Shown here piece by piece: positions 45,708 to 57,914 of a DNA stretch of 64,000 nucleotides. Both the position numbers and the translations under genes were made by a program. The notes below the pieces were generated by a model. It did no database searches. It worked only from the letters and a program-made list of their open reading frames with translations, and was not told the DNA's origin. Origin of the DNA: Cryptomeria japonica (taxonomy: Eukaryota > Streptophyta > Pinopsida > Cupressales > Cupressaceae); assembly GCF_030272615.1 (NCBI RefSeq), contig NC_081405.1, forward strand, positions 159,980,317 through 160,044,316, given 5' to 3'. How positions within the stretch are numbered: position 1 is the stretch's first letter; each line of letters starts with the position of its first letter.

Positions 45708-46862
45708 AATCCCGTTTTGGCGGTCTATTACTATTGGAACTGACGTCCTATCTGAGCTTTTCCGCAGTCTTCTCTTTTATCTTTGTTTAAATGATGCACT
45801 ATCTTGCTTTTTTATGGAATGTTGTTCGAGTCTGCATGCCCGGCTATTTTAGTTTTAATCTCACATTCGTTGGGGGTGAATGTAGCTTTTCATATTAAAA
45901 TCCCTTAGTTGACATTAGTTGACATATATCAAGATCAAGATAAAATATACAAATTAAATATACTTTGTTTTGATTTAGATATATGTCTACAAAATAGAAT
46001 TAGTGTACAAGCTTAAATGTATGTTTAGAGAATGAATTAGAAAAAAAATAATTATTAAAATTCACTCATTTTGATTTTCTAACATTTACACCTCGATATG
46101 AATTAACAAATAGTTACAAAGGTTGTAGCAAAACAATCAGTTTTATTTAATTTTTAAATATATTAAAATTTAAAAAACACATCTACCAACTATAATGCAC
46201 TCTATCTCTCTGAGTTGTCTATTCTCCATACAAAACAACACTCCATCAAAAACACAAAATCTGTAAATCACAACTGATTTTTTACATGATTTCTACTGGT
46301 TTGATCCTCTTAACATACTTTTTCAATGCTGTAAAAATGTGAAAAATTATTGAAAAACAATTGTATTATACAAATTTGTATTTTTTACCAGATATCATTT
46401 TGTATGAAGAATAACTGTCACCCTCTTCTTTATACATTCACTACACATCACTTCTCTTTTGTGATGCTAAAAACTCCCCCAATTATGTCCTCGTTGCTTG
46501 AGACAAGTGTTGATTTCACCTTACACACTATAATGTTGATGTTCCAAACCATTTCATACACACTCCAACATCTAAGAATAATACAGGTCGACCATCGGCT
46601 AGCTTAACACAACCAACTGAATAGAGAGACACCAAACCAAAGAAAACTAAGAAAACAAAATTGAAAATATATTTGAGCTATACAAGATCGCCAATAGATC
46701 CGAATACTCCTGTATCATTTTTGCAGGATGCATACAAGACAACTGTTTGAGAAAATGTAGGGTTTATGTAACATAAATGCACGACAACCGTTTGACAAAA
46801 TGTCTGAGCCAAAAGCACAACTAGAAAAACAAAACTAATCATTCTTTTACATATGGCAGAGC
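45708..46862. other. No gene recognised
   Basis: AT-rich spacer with short frames only. Confidence 0.4.
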
Positions 46863-46864
46863 TA

Positions 46865-47325
46865 GGGGAAAGGACCCAGTAGTTGTGCACCCTAACTTCG
46901 TGCTTCTCAAAATCCTACTTGGAAATTTCAAATCACTCTGATTTTTTTACAGCAGCTTACTTGGCAAGTCCCCTGCTTAAAACTAAGGTTTCAAGGCCAC
47001 ATCATCAAATATGATGCCACATCAGCATGCTTTTTGCCAAGGTGTCCAAAACAGCCCCCCAAAAAAGTGAGACCAATAGGCGTGCAAAAGAGACCCCAAT
47101 AGTTGTGCAGCTGACATGGCATCACCTGATTGGTTACTTTTTACAATATTAGTACATTTCTTAACAACTATTGGTACACTTCCTAACAACTGTTGGTACA
47201 TTTCCTAACAAAAATTGATATTTTTTGTTTCAAACAATAGGTTTTATTTATTTAATTTTTGGAACAAAAGGTATCAACAACCCTCACAACGATTGGTACA
47301 TGCTCAACTACTAGATCCTTTCCCC
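46865..47325. mobile_element. MITE with TA target duplication (mariner-like ends)
   Basis: The left end GGGGAAAGGACCCAGTAGTT and the right end, read in reverse, GGGGAAAGGATCTAGTAGTT form terminal inverted repeats of about 25 bp. Both ends are flanked by TA, as in Tc1/mariner-type elements. The 461-bp body has no coding capacity. It holds several copies of the phrase AACAACTATTGGTACA near 47160-47300. Confidence 0.6.
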
Positions 47326-47448
47326 TAATCATGATATTCTAAAACTTATGTCTAATCCCAACGATGTGAGAGACTGTTGACATGATAAAATATAATCTAC
47401 ATCCTTCGAATTTAAAATGGTATGGTACATGCTATATGCAATCTGCTT

Positions 47449-47519
47449 TGCACCAACCAGGAATCGAACTTGGGGCTGTACCGTGGCAGGGTACTATTCT
47501 AACACTAGAACATTGGTAC
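47449..47519 (-). pseudogene. tRNA-Gly (GCC) pseudogene
   Basis: On the minus strand it aligns over 71 nt to the intact tRNA-Gly and keeps the anticodon loop CTGCCAC. The acceptor stem, D arm and T arm carry several substitutions (for example GTTCGATTCCTGG in the T arm) and no T run follows. Decayed third copy, inverted relative to the others. Confidence 0.85.
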
Positions 47520-47609
47520 TTTCAATGAACAGTTTCAAAATTATTAAATAATGGTATAGAATGAACTGCTCATATTAATTCAATGTGGATAGCAAAATAT
47601 ATTTTGAAT

Positions 47610-48440
47610 GAGTGTTCTAATTGTATTAAAAAGAGTGATTATTTGTACTAATTATTTATATTATTGTAAATGGATTATTTTTTAAATGAACAAAATTTAA
47701 TATCAATGAATGAAAGTTAATTTAAAATGTTAAATTGTAGAATTTCTTTTAATAATACAACATCTATTATACAAGGAGCATTCTAATTGTATTAAAAAGA
47801 TTTATTATTTGTACTAATTATTTATATTATTGTAAATGGATTATTTTTTAAATGAACAAAATTTAATATCAATGAATGAAAGTTAATTTAAAATGTTAAA
47901 TTGTAGAATTTCTTTTAATAATACAACATCTATTATACAAGGAGCGTTCTAATTGTATTAAAAAGATTGATTATTTGTACTAATTATTTATATTATTGTA
48001 AATGGATTATTTTTTAAATGAACAAAATTTAATATCAATGAATGAAAGTTAATTTAAAATGTTAAATTGTAGAATTTCTTTTAATAATACAACATCTATT
48101 ATACAAGGAGCGTTCTAATTGTATTAAAAAGATTGATTATTTGTACTAATTATTTATATTATTGTAAATGGATTATTTTTTAAATGAACAAAATTTAATA
48201 TCAATGAATGAAAGTTAATTTAAAATGTTAAATTGTAGAATTTCTTTTAATAATACAACATCTATTATACAAGGAGCATTCTAATTGTATTAAAAAGATT
48301 GATTATTTGTACTAATTATTTATATTATTGTAAATGGATTATTTTTTAAATGAACAAAATTTAATATCAATGAATGAAAGTTAATTTAAAATGTTAAATT
48401 GTAGAATTTCTTTTAATAACACAACATCTATTATACAAGG
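47610..48440. repeat. 166-bp tandem array, five copies
   Basis: The phrase TTCTAATTGTATTAAAAAG starts at 47615, 47781, 47947, 48113 and 48279, exactly 166 bp apart each time. Copies 2 to 5 are nearly identical; copy 1 is slightly diverged. Units are about 80 percent A+T. The array ends at CTATTATACAAGG near 48440. It looks like a young mini-satellite. Confidence 0.95.
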
Positions 48441-48591
48441 CAAGGATATTGTTGACTATAAAGATAGCTACATTAAATACATTAGTAGTTTAAATAAATA
48501 AACAAGGTTCACATGGTAGTTCCATCCCCTTTCTTGGGTTGAAAGGTTGAGATGTACTTTGCGAGGCTGAAGGTGACTATAATCACTTGCA

Positions 48592-48760
48592 TACTGAATT
48601 TGAAATTAACATAATAATTTATTAATATAGTATTGAACTTAAATTTAAAAGAATTCTGGTCAATTAGAACTTTTGATATATTTTCTTCAATACTAAATTT
48701 GAAATTAACATAACAATTTATCGATATAGTATTCGACTTAAATTTAAAAGAATCCCGATA
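48592..48760. repeat. Tandem duplication, 99-bp period
   Basis: GAAATTAACATAA occurs at 48602 and 48701. Each occurrence is followed by ATTTAT..ATATAGTATT and ACTTAAATTTAAAAGAAT with small differences. Confidence 0.75.
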
Positions 48761-51700
48761 ATTTATTTTATTTTATGTCATTTAATTACATTTAAAATGT
48801 TTAATGTAATGCCACCCTTCAAATGTTTTGAATATGGTAATCTATTTTTGCTATGCATCTATCCAAGTATCTAAAATATTATGAATTATATATGTTTGAT
48901 TTTTTATTTAATAATTTTATGATTGTTTGTGGTTTTGGTGTTTGATTATTTGTTTTATTTTGTTCTCTGTTTTTTTATTAATTTTAAAAAAGATGACAAT
49001 AGCTTATATCTTCAATGCAATTTACAATATTATAAATTTCAAGAATAAGTTCTTTTCTTACTAGAAATACATAAGGTGCATTATTAGCCATCAATGTTTA
49101 TTACTTGTTGAACAATCAATTTAATAAACATTTTACAAAGCAATCTATTAATAATATTGATGAGACTAAAGAGAGAAGCCAATTCTTTTAGATTTAAAGT
49201 TCTATTATTTATTTTAATACACACTTAACAAAACCAAAAAGAATTTAATATCAAGATTGTTTTATTCTATGATGAATGGAATATACACTATTTATATTAG
49301 TTATTAGTTACTATAGGTATGCAAGATCAATTATTTTCACTTATTGGGTTCTATTATTGTATACATTGGAATGATTAAAATTAAGAAGTAAAAAGGCTTG
49401 AAATTCTAAACAAAGATCAAATCTAATTCCTATTGGGTTCTACCATTTTGATAGAATGAATTTTCATCAAAGGTGAGAAATCAAATCCATTAAGATAATA
49501 ACAAATCATTTCAAATTTAAATCACATATAACAACTTTGAAAATGATTAGATCGTAAAAAATCATATACACTTTAAATTATTATTAATTTGTTAAAAATC
49601 TAAGAAATAAATATAATATATTATTTTAATTTATGATATAAATATATATCATTTTATTAAATATTTTTATTTATTAAAAAAATACAAAGTTCTAGTGTAT
49701 AGATAAATCTTAAATTTATCTTATCAAATTATTAGTTTACATACATATATTTTTGTTTCCCTGTAGTTATTGCTTATTAGCTAAATAAAATCAAGATTTG
49801 ATTTTTATTATTTAAGATTTTGTGGTGGATAATGTTCAAGATTTAAGATGAAGAAGTGGGGCAAATACTGTTGGCATATGTGGTGAGAATTTTTTTAAGT
49901 CATTTAGGTGAACATGATGTTATTAGCTTCATTGCTACACATGTAACATAATATAAAGAATTAACATATTATTAGTACCTTTTGTATTGTTAAGGAATAT
50001 ATGATAACAATGTATATTATGTAAATATTGTTACGCTATCTACTAAAATGAGGTTTCCTCTTGTTGTTATGCATGTATGTTAGCTTTCGTTGTGGTTCTA
50101 CTACACACCATGAAGGGGAAAACAAACTTATACAACCAGGAATGCCATTTTGAATTCCATTGTCTGACATTAGGGTTAGGGTTAAGTTGAGAGAAAAATA
50201 TATCCAACACATATGATAATTTGAACTATGTAGAAGAAAGCACAACTATAAGCATACCTCGATTATGCAATGTTTCTTTGCAAAGTGCCTGCAAGCTCTA
50301 TGATTTGTTCTTTTTGCTTTCCTTAAATTCTCTTTCTCTCCACTAATGGTGTTTTTTAATGTTTTTTTATTTATTTTACCTTTTAAAAGCTTGCATTTAT
50401 ATTGTAATCGGAGGCGATTATGTTTGTCTTCTACTATACCAGATTTAAACTCACCTAAGGTGGTTTATTTTAGACAATGTCTTCTCCAACAATGCATTCT
50501 AAAAACACAAGCAAGTAAAATGACAACTACAATAATTTTTCCACAACAACTAAAAATCGACACGAGACACTTCCAGTGGGGGAACCTCTTGAAATAGCCA
50601 AAAAAAACCCATATGAAACACTTCTAGTGGGGGTTCCCCCATAAAAAAACCTATCAAATAAATATGGAGACCAATTTTGAGTTATATAAATATTTAAATA
50701 GATTATAAAAAGTCATGTAAAATAGTATATTCATTTTTAGAATTAAAAATAATATACTTTACAATTGAATAGTTGATGCTTATAATAATTATGTTTGAAG
50801 TATTTAGCATTAAATTAAACTTGGTTGGAAAAAAAGCTTCTTTCTAATTATATTGATTTACATAATGCTTTAATAGACATCAATAACATGTTTTAAAGGT
50901 ATATTTTTCATGCACAAAGAAAGAAACATTAAACTTAAAATCACCACAAAATGTGAATAAAAAGAGGATTTAAATTTTCAAGTAGAGAAAATTTGTTCAT
51001 ACAAATAATGAAATCAAATTCAATGACAAAATTCAAAAAGAAAAAAAAAAACTAAAATGATTTTGACAAAAAGGGGAGAAAGCACAAATTTGAAAATATA
51101 TATCAATAATGGGAATAATAGATTTGAATATGTAATCTCATCCAATGGCCATGCATAGAATTTGTCAAATAATCTAAGGCCCCTCTAAACATTTTCTTCA
51201 TCTTTTCGGAGACAATCAAATCTCTCACTACTAGATACTAAATATGACATTTAAGAATCATAGTAGAACATATATATTCTAATGCAAAGTAGGATTGCAA
51301 CAATAGTAAATGTTGGTGTTTTTAGTGACTAAATGTAGATTGATATGTAAATAAAAACACACAAATAAATAAGTAAAAGAAAATATTTTGGTTGATCCAA
51401 TATTACTCTTACACCTTGGGATGCTCATGTGTCACAATTATTGGACCATTCTATGAATCATTTGCATGAAGGGTCTGATGATGATTATGTCATCAAGTTG
51501 TATTGGTTTTATTTAAAGGTTGCATTTGTTAGGAGTGGTGATATTACCCTTGCATTCCTATGTCATTCATGTGTCTCCACATTCTTTGGAAAGTGTTCTA
51601 GGGGGTCACATGAGAGGAAAAACATTTAATATTTGTACAATATCACAAATTGTAAATTACACCTTCAAGAGGTGAACATGTGTTAGTGATGGAGATAATT

Positions 51701-51875
51701 TAAAATGCAACAAGATACCTCCTAAGCATCCACTTTTGGGAATGCAAAGAGTCATGAATTGGGTGCCCAAGACTAGAAGGTGAAAGGTTGTCTATTATGT
51801 GATCCAAAGGGTCATTGGGGAGTTACATAACATCCAAGAAGCTGAAGATTTGAGTGCCTATGGGCTGGGGGCCCA
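48761..51875. other. No gene recognised
   Basis: AT-rich spacer. A phrase ACACTTC(C/T)AGTGGGGG occurs twice, near 50566 and 50619. No coding potential was identified. Confidence 0.4.
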
Positions 51876-52003
51876 TGTTGGAGCCATGTGAATTATATTA
51901 TTTTATTATCATATTTGTTGGCTATCCATTATCCTAGACACTTTTTTTTGCAAGTGTTTTCTTACTTCTTGTCTTGGGATACCACAATGGCTTTCCTTCT
52001 TAC
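51876..52003 (+). mobile_element. Older LTR, left piece (interrupted by element D)
   Basis: TGTTGGAGCCATGTG begins directly after the purine/GC tract GGGCTGGGGGCCCA, which resembles a polypurine tract before a 3' LTR. The sequence is cut by element D after CTTAC and resumes at 59336. Confidence 0.5.
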
Positions 52004-53415
52004 TGTTGGCATTTGCATGATGATTGCATTAATGAAATTTTATGTTGTCATTGATGTCAATTAACCGATAATGATAGTGTTATAATGTTGTTTTGTAACC
52101 AGTAGGAAGAGCTAGTGAAGGGAACTGTAACCGATAGGTGTGTTTGTGGAGTGAACCAGTATTGCTAAGAATTGGAGAGTTGAACTGGTAAACCCTACCC
52201 GTTGATATGATAAACCTTAACCAATTGTTTGGTAAATTGGTTGTATTGGTTTATGATCTGATGATGAGCGGCAATGATTATGACATGTATGCATGTTGTA
52301 TGAGAAGAGTTTCAAAGCATTTTTAGCATGTTGAGATAATGGTTTTTATCTTGGGAATGAGCAAGTATATTGCATGTAATGCAAACCACGTGATGAGTTA
52401 CATAGTTCGATGAAGCAGTGATCAAAGAGTGGTCAAGGCTATCTTTAATAATGTGCAAAGATTGTTATGTAATCCAATGGTCATACTTGAACCGATTTGT
52501 TTGTAATCTCTATGAGAGAATTAGGTTTATGTTGTGTTATCGACCTATTGATTTGTTTATAAGGTCGATGAGTTGTTTTGTTTCAGAGTTGGAAAACTTG
52601 TAGTTGAGTGTGTGGTTGCCGAATTAGATGATGTATCTGCAATTTGTGTAAAGGAAGATAGGAGCATGAAAAGGATTTGACCAAGCAAGTGTAGTGCTAT
52701 TCAAATAGATCAACAAACCCCTGTTGGTTTCTAACAATTACAATAGTTATATCCCCTAACTGGGTAAGCTCTAACAAGCTTAGTGTTATTCAAATCCTCT
52801 AACCAGGTGGTCCATTAGCTTGGATTTCAAATCCTCTACCAAGGTTACTCCTCACATGGTATTTCTTCTAATAGGACATTATAGTCAATCTCTTAACTGG
52901 GTGGTCTCTAACAGGATCTGTTCTTAACAAGACTTTTTATAAAGCTTTAACAAGCTTGGCTCCTAACAGGATGAACTTTAGAAGAGTTCAAAATACTTGT
53001 GGGTATTCATCCCCAGCGTGGTTTTTCCCATTTGGTTTTCCACATCTAAAATATTGTGTCAAGTGGTGAATGTTTTTGTGGTTATGTTTACTATGGTTGA
53101 ATTGCTTAACTGCTTAATTCACTTTGATAAGTTATGTTAACCGACAACAATATGAAATGAGGTTTTACTTATGTTAGTAAAGTATTTGGATGTTTGTGAG
53201 TTTCAATTTATTTTACTGTCAATTTTTTATAACAGTCAACCGATTTATCTTGACAATGATATTGCATTTATAGTTCAGTGGTTTAACTTGTTAGTTTAGA
53301 GTTTGCTTTGAGAAGTTATTTCTCAGATTCGTGGAAGTTATTATCGGTTATCTATCTACTGATTCACCCCCCCTCTCAATAGTTGACCGGATCTTATTCT
53401 TTCATCATACCATCA
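52004..53415 (+). repeat. Element D 5' LTR
   Basis: 1412 bp, TGTTGGCATTTGCATG to CATACCATCA. It carries a TATA-like TTTATAAGG near 52556, the shared motif GTGGTTTTTCCCATTTGG near 53019 and a seven-C run near 53366. Confidence 0.93.
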
Positions 53416-53429
53416 ATTGGTATCAGAGC
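53416..53429 (+). other. Primer-binding site of element D
   Basis: ATTGGTATCAGAGC is complementary to the 3' end of initiator tRNA-Met and directly follows the LTR. Confidence 0.9.
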
Positions 53430-53479
53430 TCCTCAGGTCCTCTAAGGTCTAAGCCTAACAACTTGAGGTAAAGATATTG

Positions 53480-54475
53480 TAGAACATGATGAAGAAGTAA
53501 GGTCCAAAGTTTAATAGAGAGAACTACATAATATGGAGTGATAGAATGAAAATTTATATCAAGAGTCTAGGAAGTCAATACTGGGAACATGTTGGTACTC
53601 AATATGTTGCACCTAGTGGGATTATGACTGATGATCAAACGAAAGAGCAACATGAAAACAATCAAGCACTGGAGGCTATTATAAGTTTTTTGTCTGATGT
53701 CCATGGTCTGGAGACTGCATATGAGGTATAGAAGAAACTTGAAGAGATTTATAGCGGTGATGAACATGTGAAGATTGCCAAAGAAGAGAGTATAAGAGGA
53801 AAGTTTGATGACATGTGGATGGTTGAAGGTGAGAATATCCAACAATAGAGTCAAAGGATAAAAGAGTTAGTTGGTGAGATCAAGAGTGGCGGTGGTAAAG
53901 TGGAAGACACCACAGTGATTAGCAAGGTGTTGAGAACCCTTCTATTGGTCTACGCTATCCGAGTTGCATCTATTCAGGAGCTAAAATCAATTGACAAAAA
54001 TAAGGTAACCCTTGACTCCTTTATTGGTAAGCTTATTGCTTTTGAATTAAATGGTTATGATGGTAGTGTTCAGAAATATGAATCTACATTTAGAACTTCA
54101 GTTTCTAACCCATCTATGAGGAAAAGTAGAGATGTCAGTGACAGTTATGAATCTAGATCCAGTAGAGAAGTTGATGATGAAGACAATTTGGTTGAGCTTG
54201 TAGCATTGTTGGCCAAGCAGTTTCCCAGAGTTATCAGTAAGTACAAAGGTAAATTACCTTTGAAATGTTTTGCATGCAACAAGATTGGACACATTGCAGC
54301 TAATTGTCCTAATGGTGATAATAAGCACAAGCGAGAGAAGTTAAAGAAGTACAAGGGAAAAGGCAAAAAAGATTGTCTTATTGCAGTTGATGGTGGTATC
54401 ACTGACAAGGAATCTGAGGGTGATGCTAATGAAGACATTGTTTTTGTAGCCATTAAAGAGGAGACATATGATTAG
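53480..54475 (+). pseudogene. Element D gag with zinc knuckle (fossil)
   Basis: Copia-type gag: NYIIWSDRMKIYIKSLGSQY near the start, then VKVEDTT-like and KVLRTLLLVYAIRVASIQEL, the helix pattern shared with element C's gag (SKLLRSLLPAYAIQVFAINE). The zinc knuckle CFACNKIGHIAANC is followed by K-rich sequence. It is the particle-forming and RNA-binding protein of the element. Confidence 0.9.
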
Positions 54476-55700
54476 AAGGCATTCACACACGGATAATTCT
54501 GATGATTGGATCATTGATAGTGCCTATTCACATCACATGACCAGTGACCGGAGAAAATTTCTTTCTTTGAAGGAATTTGATGGCGGAGTTGTGAGATTTG
54601 GTAATGACTCACCTTGTATGGTAAAAGGTAAGGGAACTATTTCTCTTAATGGGAAGATCAGTGTAGATGATGTCTACTGGGTTGAAGGACTAAAGCACAA
54701 TCTTTTGAGTGTTGTTCAACTCAACAACAAAGGATATCCATTGGAGTTTAAGAATGGTATGTGCAAAATCTATGGGAGCAAAGGTGAACTGATTGCAACT
54801 GACAAGAAGACTAAAGGTAACCTATTTCACTTGAGTCCTAAAGTCAACAATTGTTTAATTGCTAAAGTAGATGATAGTTGGCTTTGGCATAGGAGATTTT
54901 TCCATATAAATTTTGATAAAATTGTTAAAGTGAGTAAGTCTAAGACAGTGAGAGGTTTGCCTCAGTTGGACAAACTGATTAATGCTCTATGTAAGGAATG
55001 CCAGTTGGGAAAGATTACATCCTCAACTTTTAAGAGAAAATCTTTTTCAGCAGAACATCTGTTAGATTTGGTTCATACAGACCTTTGTGGACCAATAAGG
55101 ACTGAAAGTATTCAAGGTTACAAATATTTTATGATCTTCACAGATGATTTCTCAAGAATGATGTGGGTCACATTCTCGAAGGATAAAACAAAAGCATTTA
55201 GTAAGTTCAAGGCATTCAGGGCCTTAGTTGAAAAGGAAAGTGGTAAAAAGATAAAGTGTCCCAGGACTGATCAAGGCGATGAATTTACTTTTGAGGAATT
55301 CACTAGATATGGTGAAGAAAATGGTATCAAACGACAACTTTCTGCACCGAGGACACCACAACAAAATGGTATTGCAGAGAGGAACAACCGGTCAGTTGTT
55401 GAAGCTGCTAGAACGATGTTGATACAAGGAGGTGTAGCAAAAACTTTTTGGAGAGAAGTTGTCAGCACAATTGTCTACACTATGAACTGGATTTTGGTAA
55501 AAAGAGGTAAGGATAAGACTCCTTATGAATATTGGTATGTTAGATCACCTAATGTCAGTTATTTCAAGATATTTGGCAGTAAATGTTTGATTAAAAGAGG
55601 TGACAATGTTAGCAAATTTGAGGCTAAAAGTGATGAAGGTATATTTTTTAGTTACTCCACCAAGAGTAAGGCCTACAAATGTTACAACAACCAGACATAG
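54476..55700 (+). pseudogene. Element D protease and integrase (fossil)
   Basis: The protease site region reads WIIDSAYSHHMTSD and is followed by VYWVEGLKHNLLSV, a copia hallmark. GAG-pre-integrase follows (WLWHRRFFHINFDK, CKECQLGK). The integrase core has HTDLCGPI, FTDDFSRMMWV, RTDQGDEF and TPQQNGIAERNNR, which include the three catalytic acidic positions (D, D, E). The integrase C-terminal part reads PNVSYFKIFGSKC. Product and order match element C's. Confidence 0.92.
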
Positions 55701-55859
55701 AGAATCATTGAGATTGTTGATGTTCGAGTGGATGAGTATCCTGAAGTCTCAGGGGAAACTAGTGTGGAGAAAAAGGATGGAGATCCTTGTATTTTGTTTT
55801 TGGAACCAGAACCAGTGAAACCTGAAACTGGTAAAGAGAATGTTGTTGTACCAGTTCAA

Positions 55860-57530
55860 CTGTAATAGGTAGATTCAGAAGAAGATGATGATAACGAAGA
55901 AGAAGAACTTGAAGATAATGATCATATTATTCTGAGGTATGTGAGACTCAATCACAATCCTGACTAGATTATTGGAGATAAGGATGTTGGAGTGTTAACC
56001 AGAAGAAGAATTAGAGAGAATTCTTGCATGATCTCCACTATTGAGCCTAGAATTGCTAAGGAAGCATTTGGAGATGATCATTGGGTAAAAAATATGGAGG
56101 AGCTTGATCAAATTGAGAAGAACAACTCATGGACCCTAGTACCCAGACCGGTGAATAAAAATGTGATAGGTACTAAGTGGGTATTCAGGAACAAACTAAA
56201 TGAAGATGGTATAGTAGTTCGAAACAAAGCTAGATTGGTTTGCAAAGGTTATGCACAGGAAGAAGGACAAGATTATGGTGATACTTTTGCACCAGTTGCT
56301 AGACTGGAAGCTGTCAGAACTTTACTTGCATTTGCAACACATAGGGGATTCAAAGTATATCATATGGATGTGAAGTCAACATTTTTTAATGGAATATTGG
56401 AAGAAGAAGTATACATTGAGCAACCAGATGGTTATGCTTTAAATGATGAAAAAGACATGGTATGCAAATTGCACAAGGCACTATATGGGTTAAAGCAAGC
56501 ACTGAGAGCAGGGTATGAAAGGCTTCATTCACACCTGATGAAGATAGGTTTTTAGAGAACCAATGAAGATAACAACATATATCTCAAATCTGAAGGAGAT
56601 AAGATACTGGTTAGTGAAATGTTTGTAGATGATATCATATTTGGAGGTAATGATGACATGAGAAATGAATTTACAAACGAAATGAAAAGCGAGTTTGAAA
56701 TGTCTCTAGTAGGAGATACAAAAATTCATAGGCTTGCAAATTCAGCAAATGAAGAGTGGTATTTTCATCACACAATCTAAGTATGTGAAAGAGGTATGAA
56801 AGACATTTGGTATGAGTGACTATAAACCAGTTGGGACACCAATGGTTACTGGATGTAAATTGTCTAAGGAAGATGAAGCCACATCTGTTGATGAAAAGGA
56901 GTATAGGTCAATGATTGGGAAATTGCACTATGTTGTTCATAACAGACCGAATATAGCTCATGTAGTTGGTGTAGTTGCTAGATTTCAGAAGAATCCTAAG
57001 GAAACACATTTGATAGAAACCAAGAGGATATTCAGATATTTGAAAGGCACTATTGACTATGGATTATGGTATCCATATGAAGGTAACTTTGTTTTGAAGG
57101 TGTATACAGATACAGACTGGGCAAATAATGTTGATGATAGGAAAAGAACAACCAGTGGAGCATTATTTCTTGGAGGAAGACTTGTTTCATGGAATAGAAA
57201 GAATATCATAGTCTACTATTGAAGTTGAGTATGTTGTAGTTTATTTGAACTATACCCAGGCTATCTGGATGAGACACATTCTGGAAGGTTTCAAGATGAA
57301 GTTTTTAGAACCTGTAAAGATATTATGTGACAATACTTGTGCCATAAATATTTCCAAGAACCCTATTTTACACACACGAACCAAGCATATTGAATTGAAT
57401 TATCATTTCTTGAGGGAAAAAGTGCAGAGTAAAGATGTGATATTGGAGCATGTTTCTACCAAGGAGTAGCTTGTAGATATCTTTACTAAACCTCTGCCTA
57501 AGAATACTTTTTATTATCTTAGAAGTCAGC
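55860..57530 (+). pseudogene. Element D reverse transcriptase and RNase H (fossil)
   Basis: Reverse transcriptase reads NSWTLVPRP, KARLVCKGYAQEEGQDYGDT, FAPVARLEAVRTLLA, HMDVKSTFFNGILEEEVYI and KALYGLKQ. The catalytic box FVDDIIFGG (YVDD type) lies near 56620. RNase H reads YRSMIGKLHYV, YTDTDWANNVDDRKRTTSG, ILCDNTCAINISKNPI and KHIELNYHFLREKV. These are textbook Ty1/copia motifs, in the right order. Confidence 0.93.
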
Positions 57531-57719
57531 TAGGGGTTCTACCCCTTCATGAGGTCAATTGAGCATGATGTAGAGTACATTAGTCCCATAGCTACTTGTA
57601 GAATTTTATAGCAGGATTGGTGTAGAGTGGAGTTATTCCACAGGGGGAGCATCAAGTTGCAGATTGTTGATGCTGAAAAGTGAAGTTTGGCATTGCATGT
57701 TTTACTTTCACTTTGACAT

Positions 57720-57914
57720 TGTTGCCAAAGGGGGAGAAGAACTATATGATTTTGGGGAGAAGAATTGTATGATTGACAGAGAGAAGATCTACAACTAGAT
57801 ACTAGCTGAAGATAAGGAGAGTACATGGTAAAATGTAAACCAAGATTCCTATTCACAATCATAGCAATCAATGGTATTGATATTTGTATTGCCATAAATG
57901 CCAAAGGGGGAGAT
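57720..57914 (+). other. Element D 3' module with two polypurine tracts
   Basis: GCCAAAGGGGGAGAAG lies near 57724-57739, and GCCAAAGGGGGAGAT (57900-57914) lies directly before the 3' LTR. The arrangement is the same as in elements A and C. Confidence 0.85.

Noticed and set aside
47610-48440. Regular repeats that could suggest a CRISPR array
   Set aside because: The units are contiguous 166-bp tandem copies without distinct spacers, and the DNA is plant nuclear.
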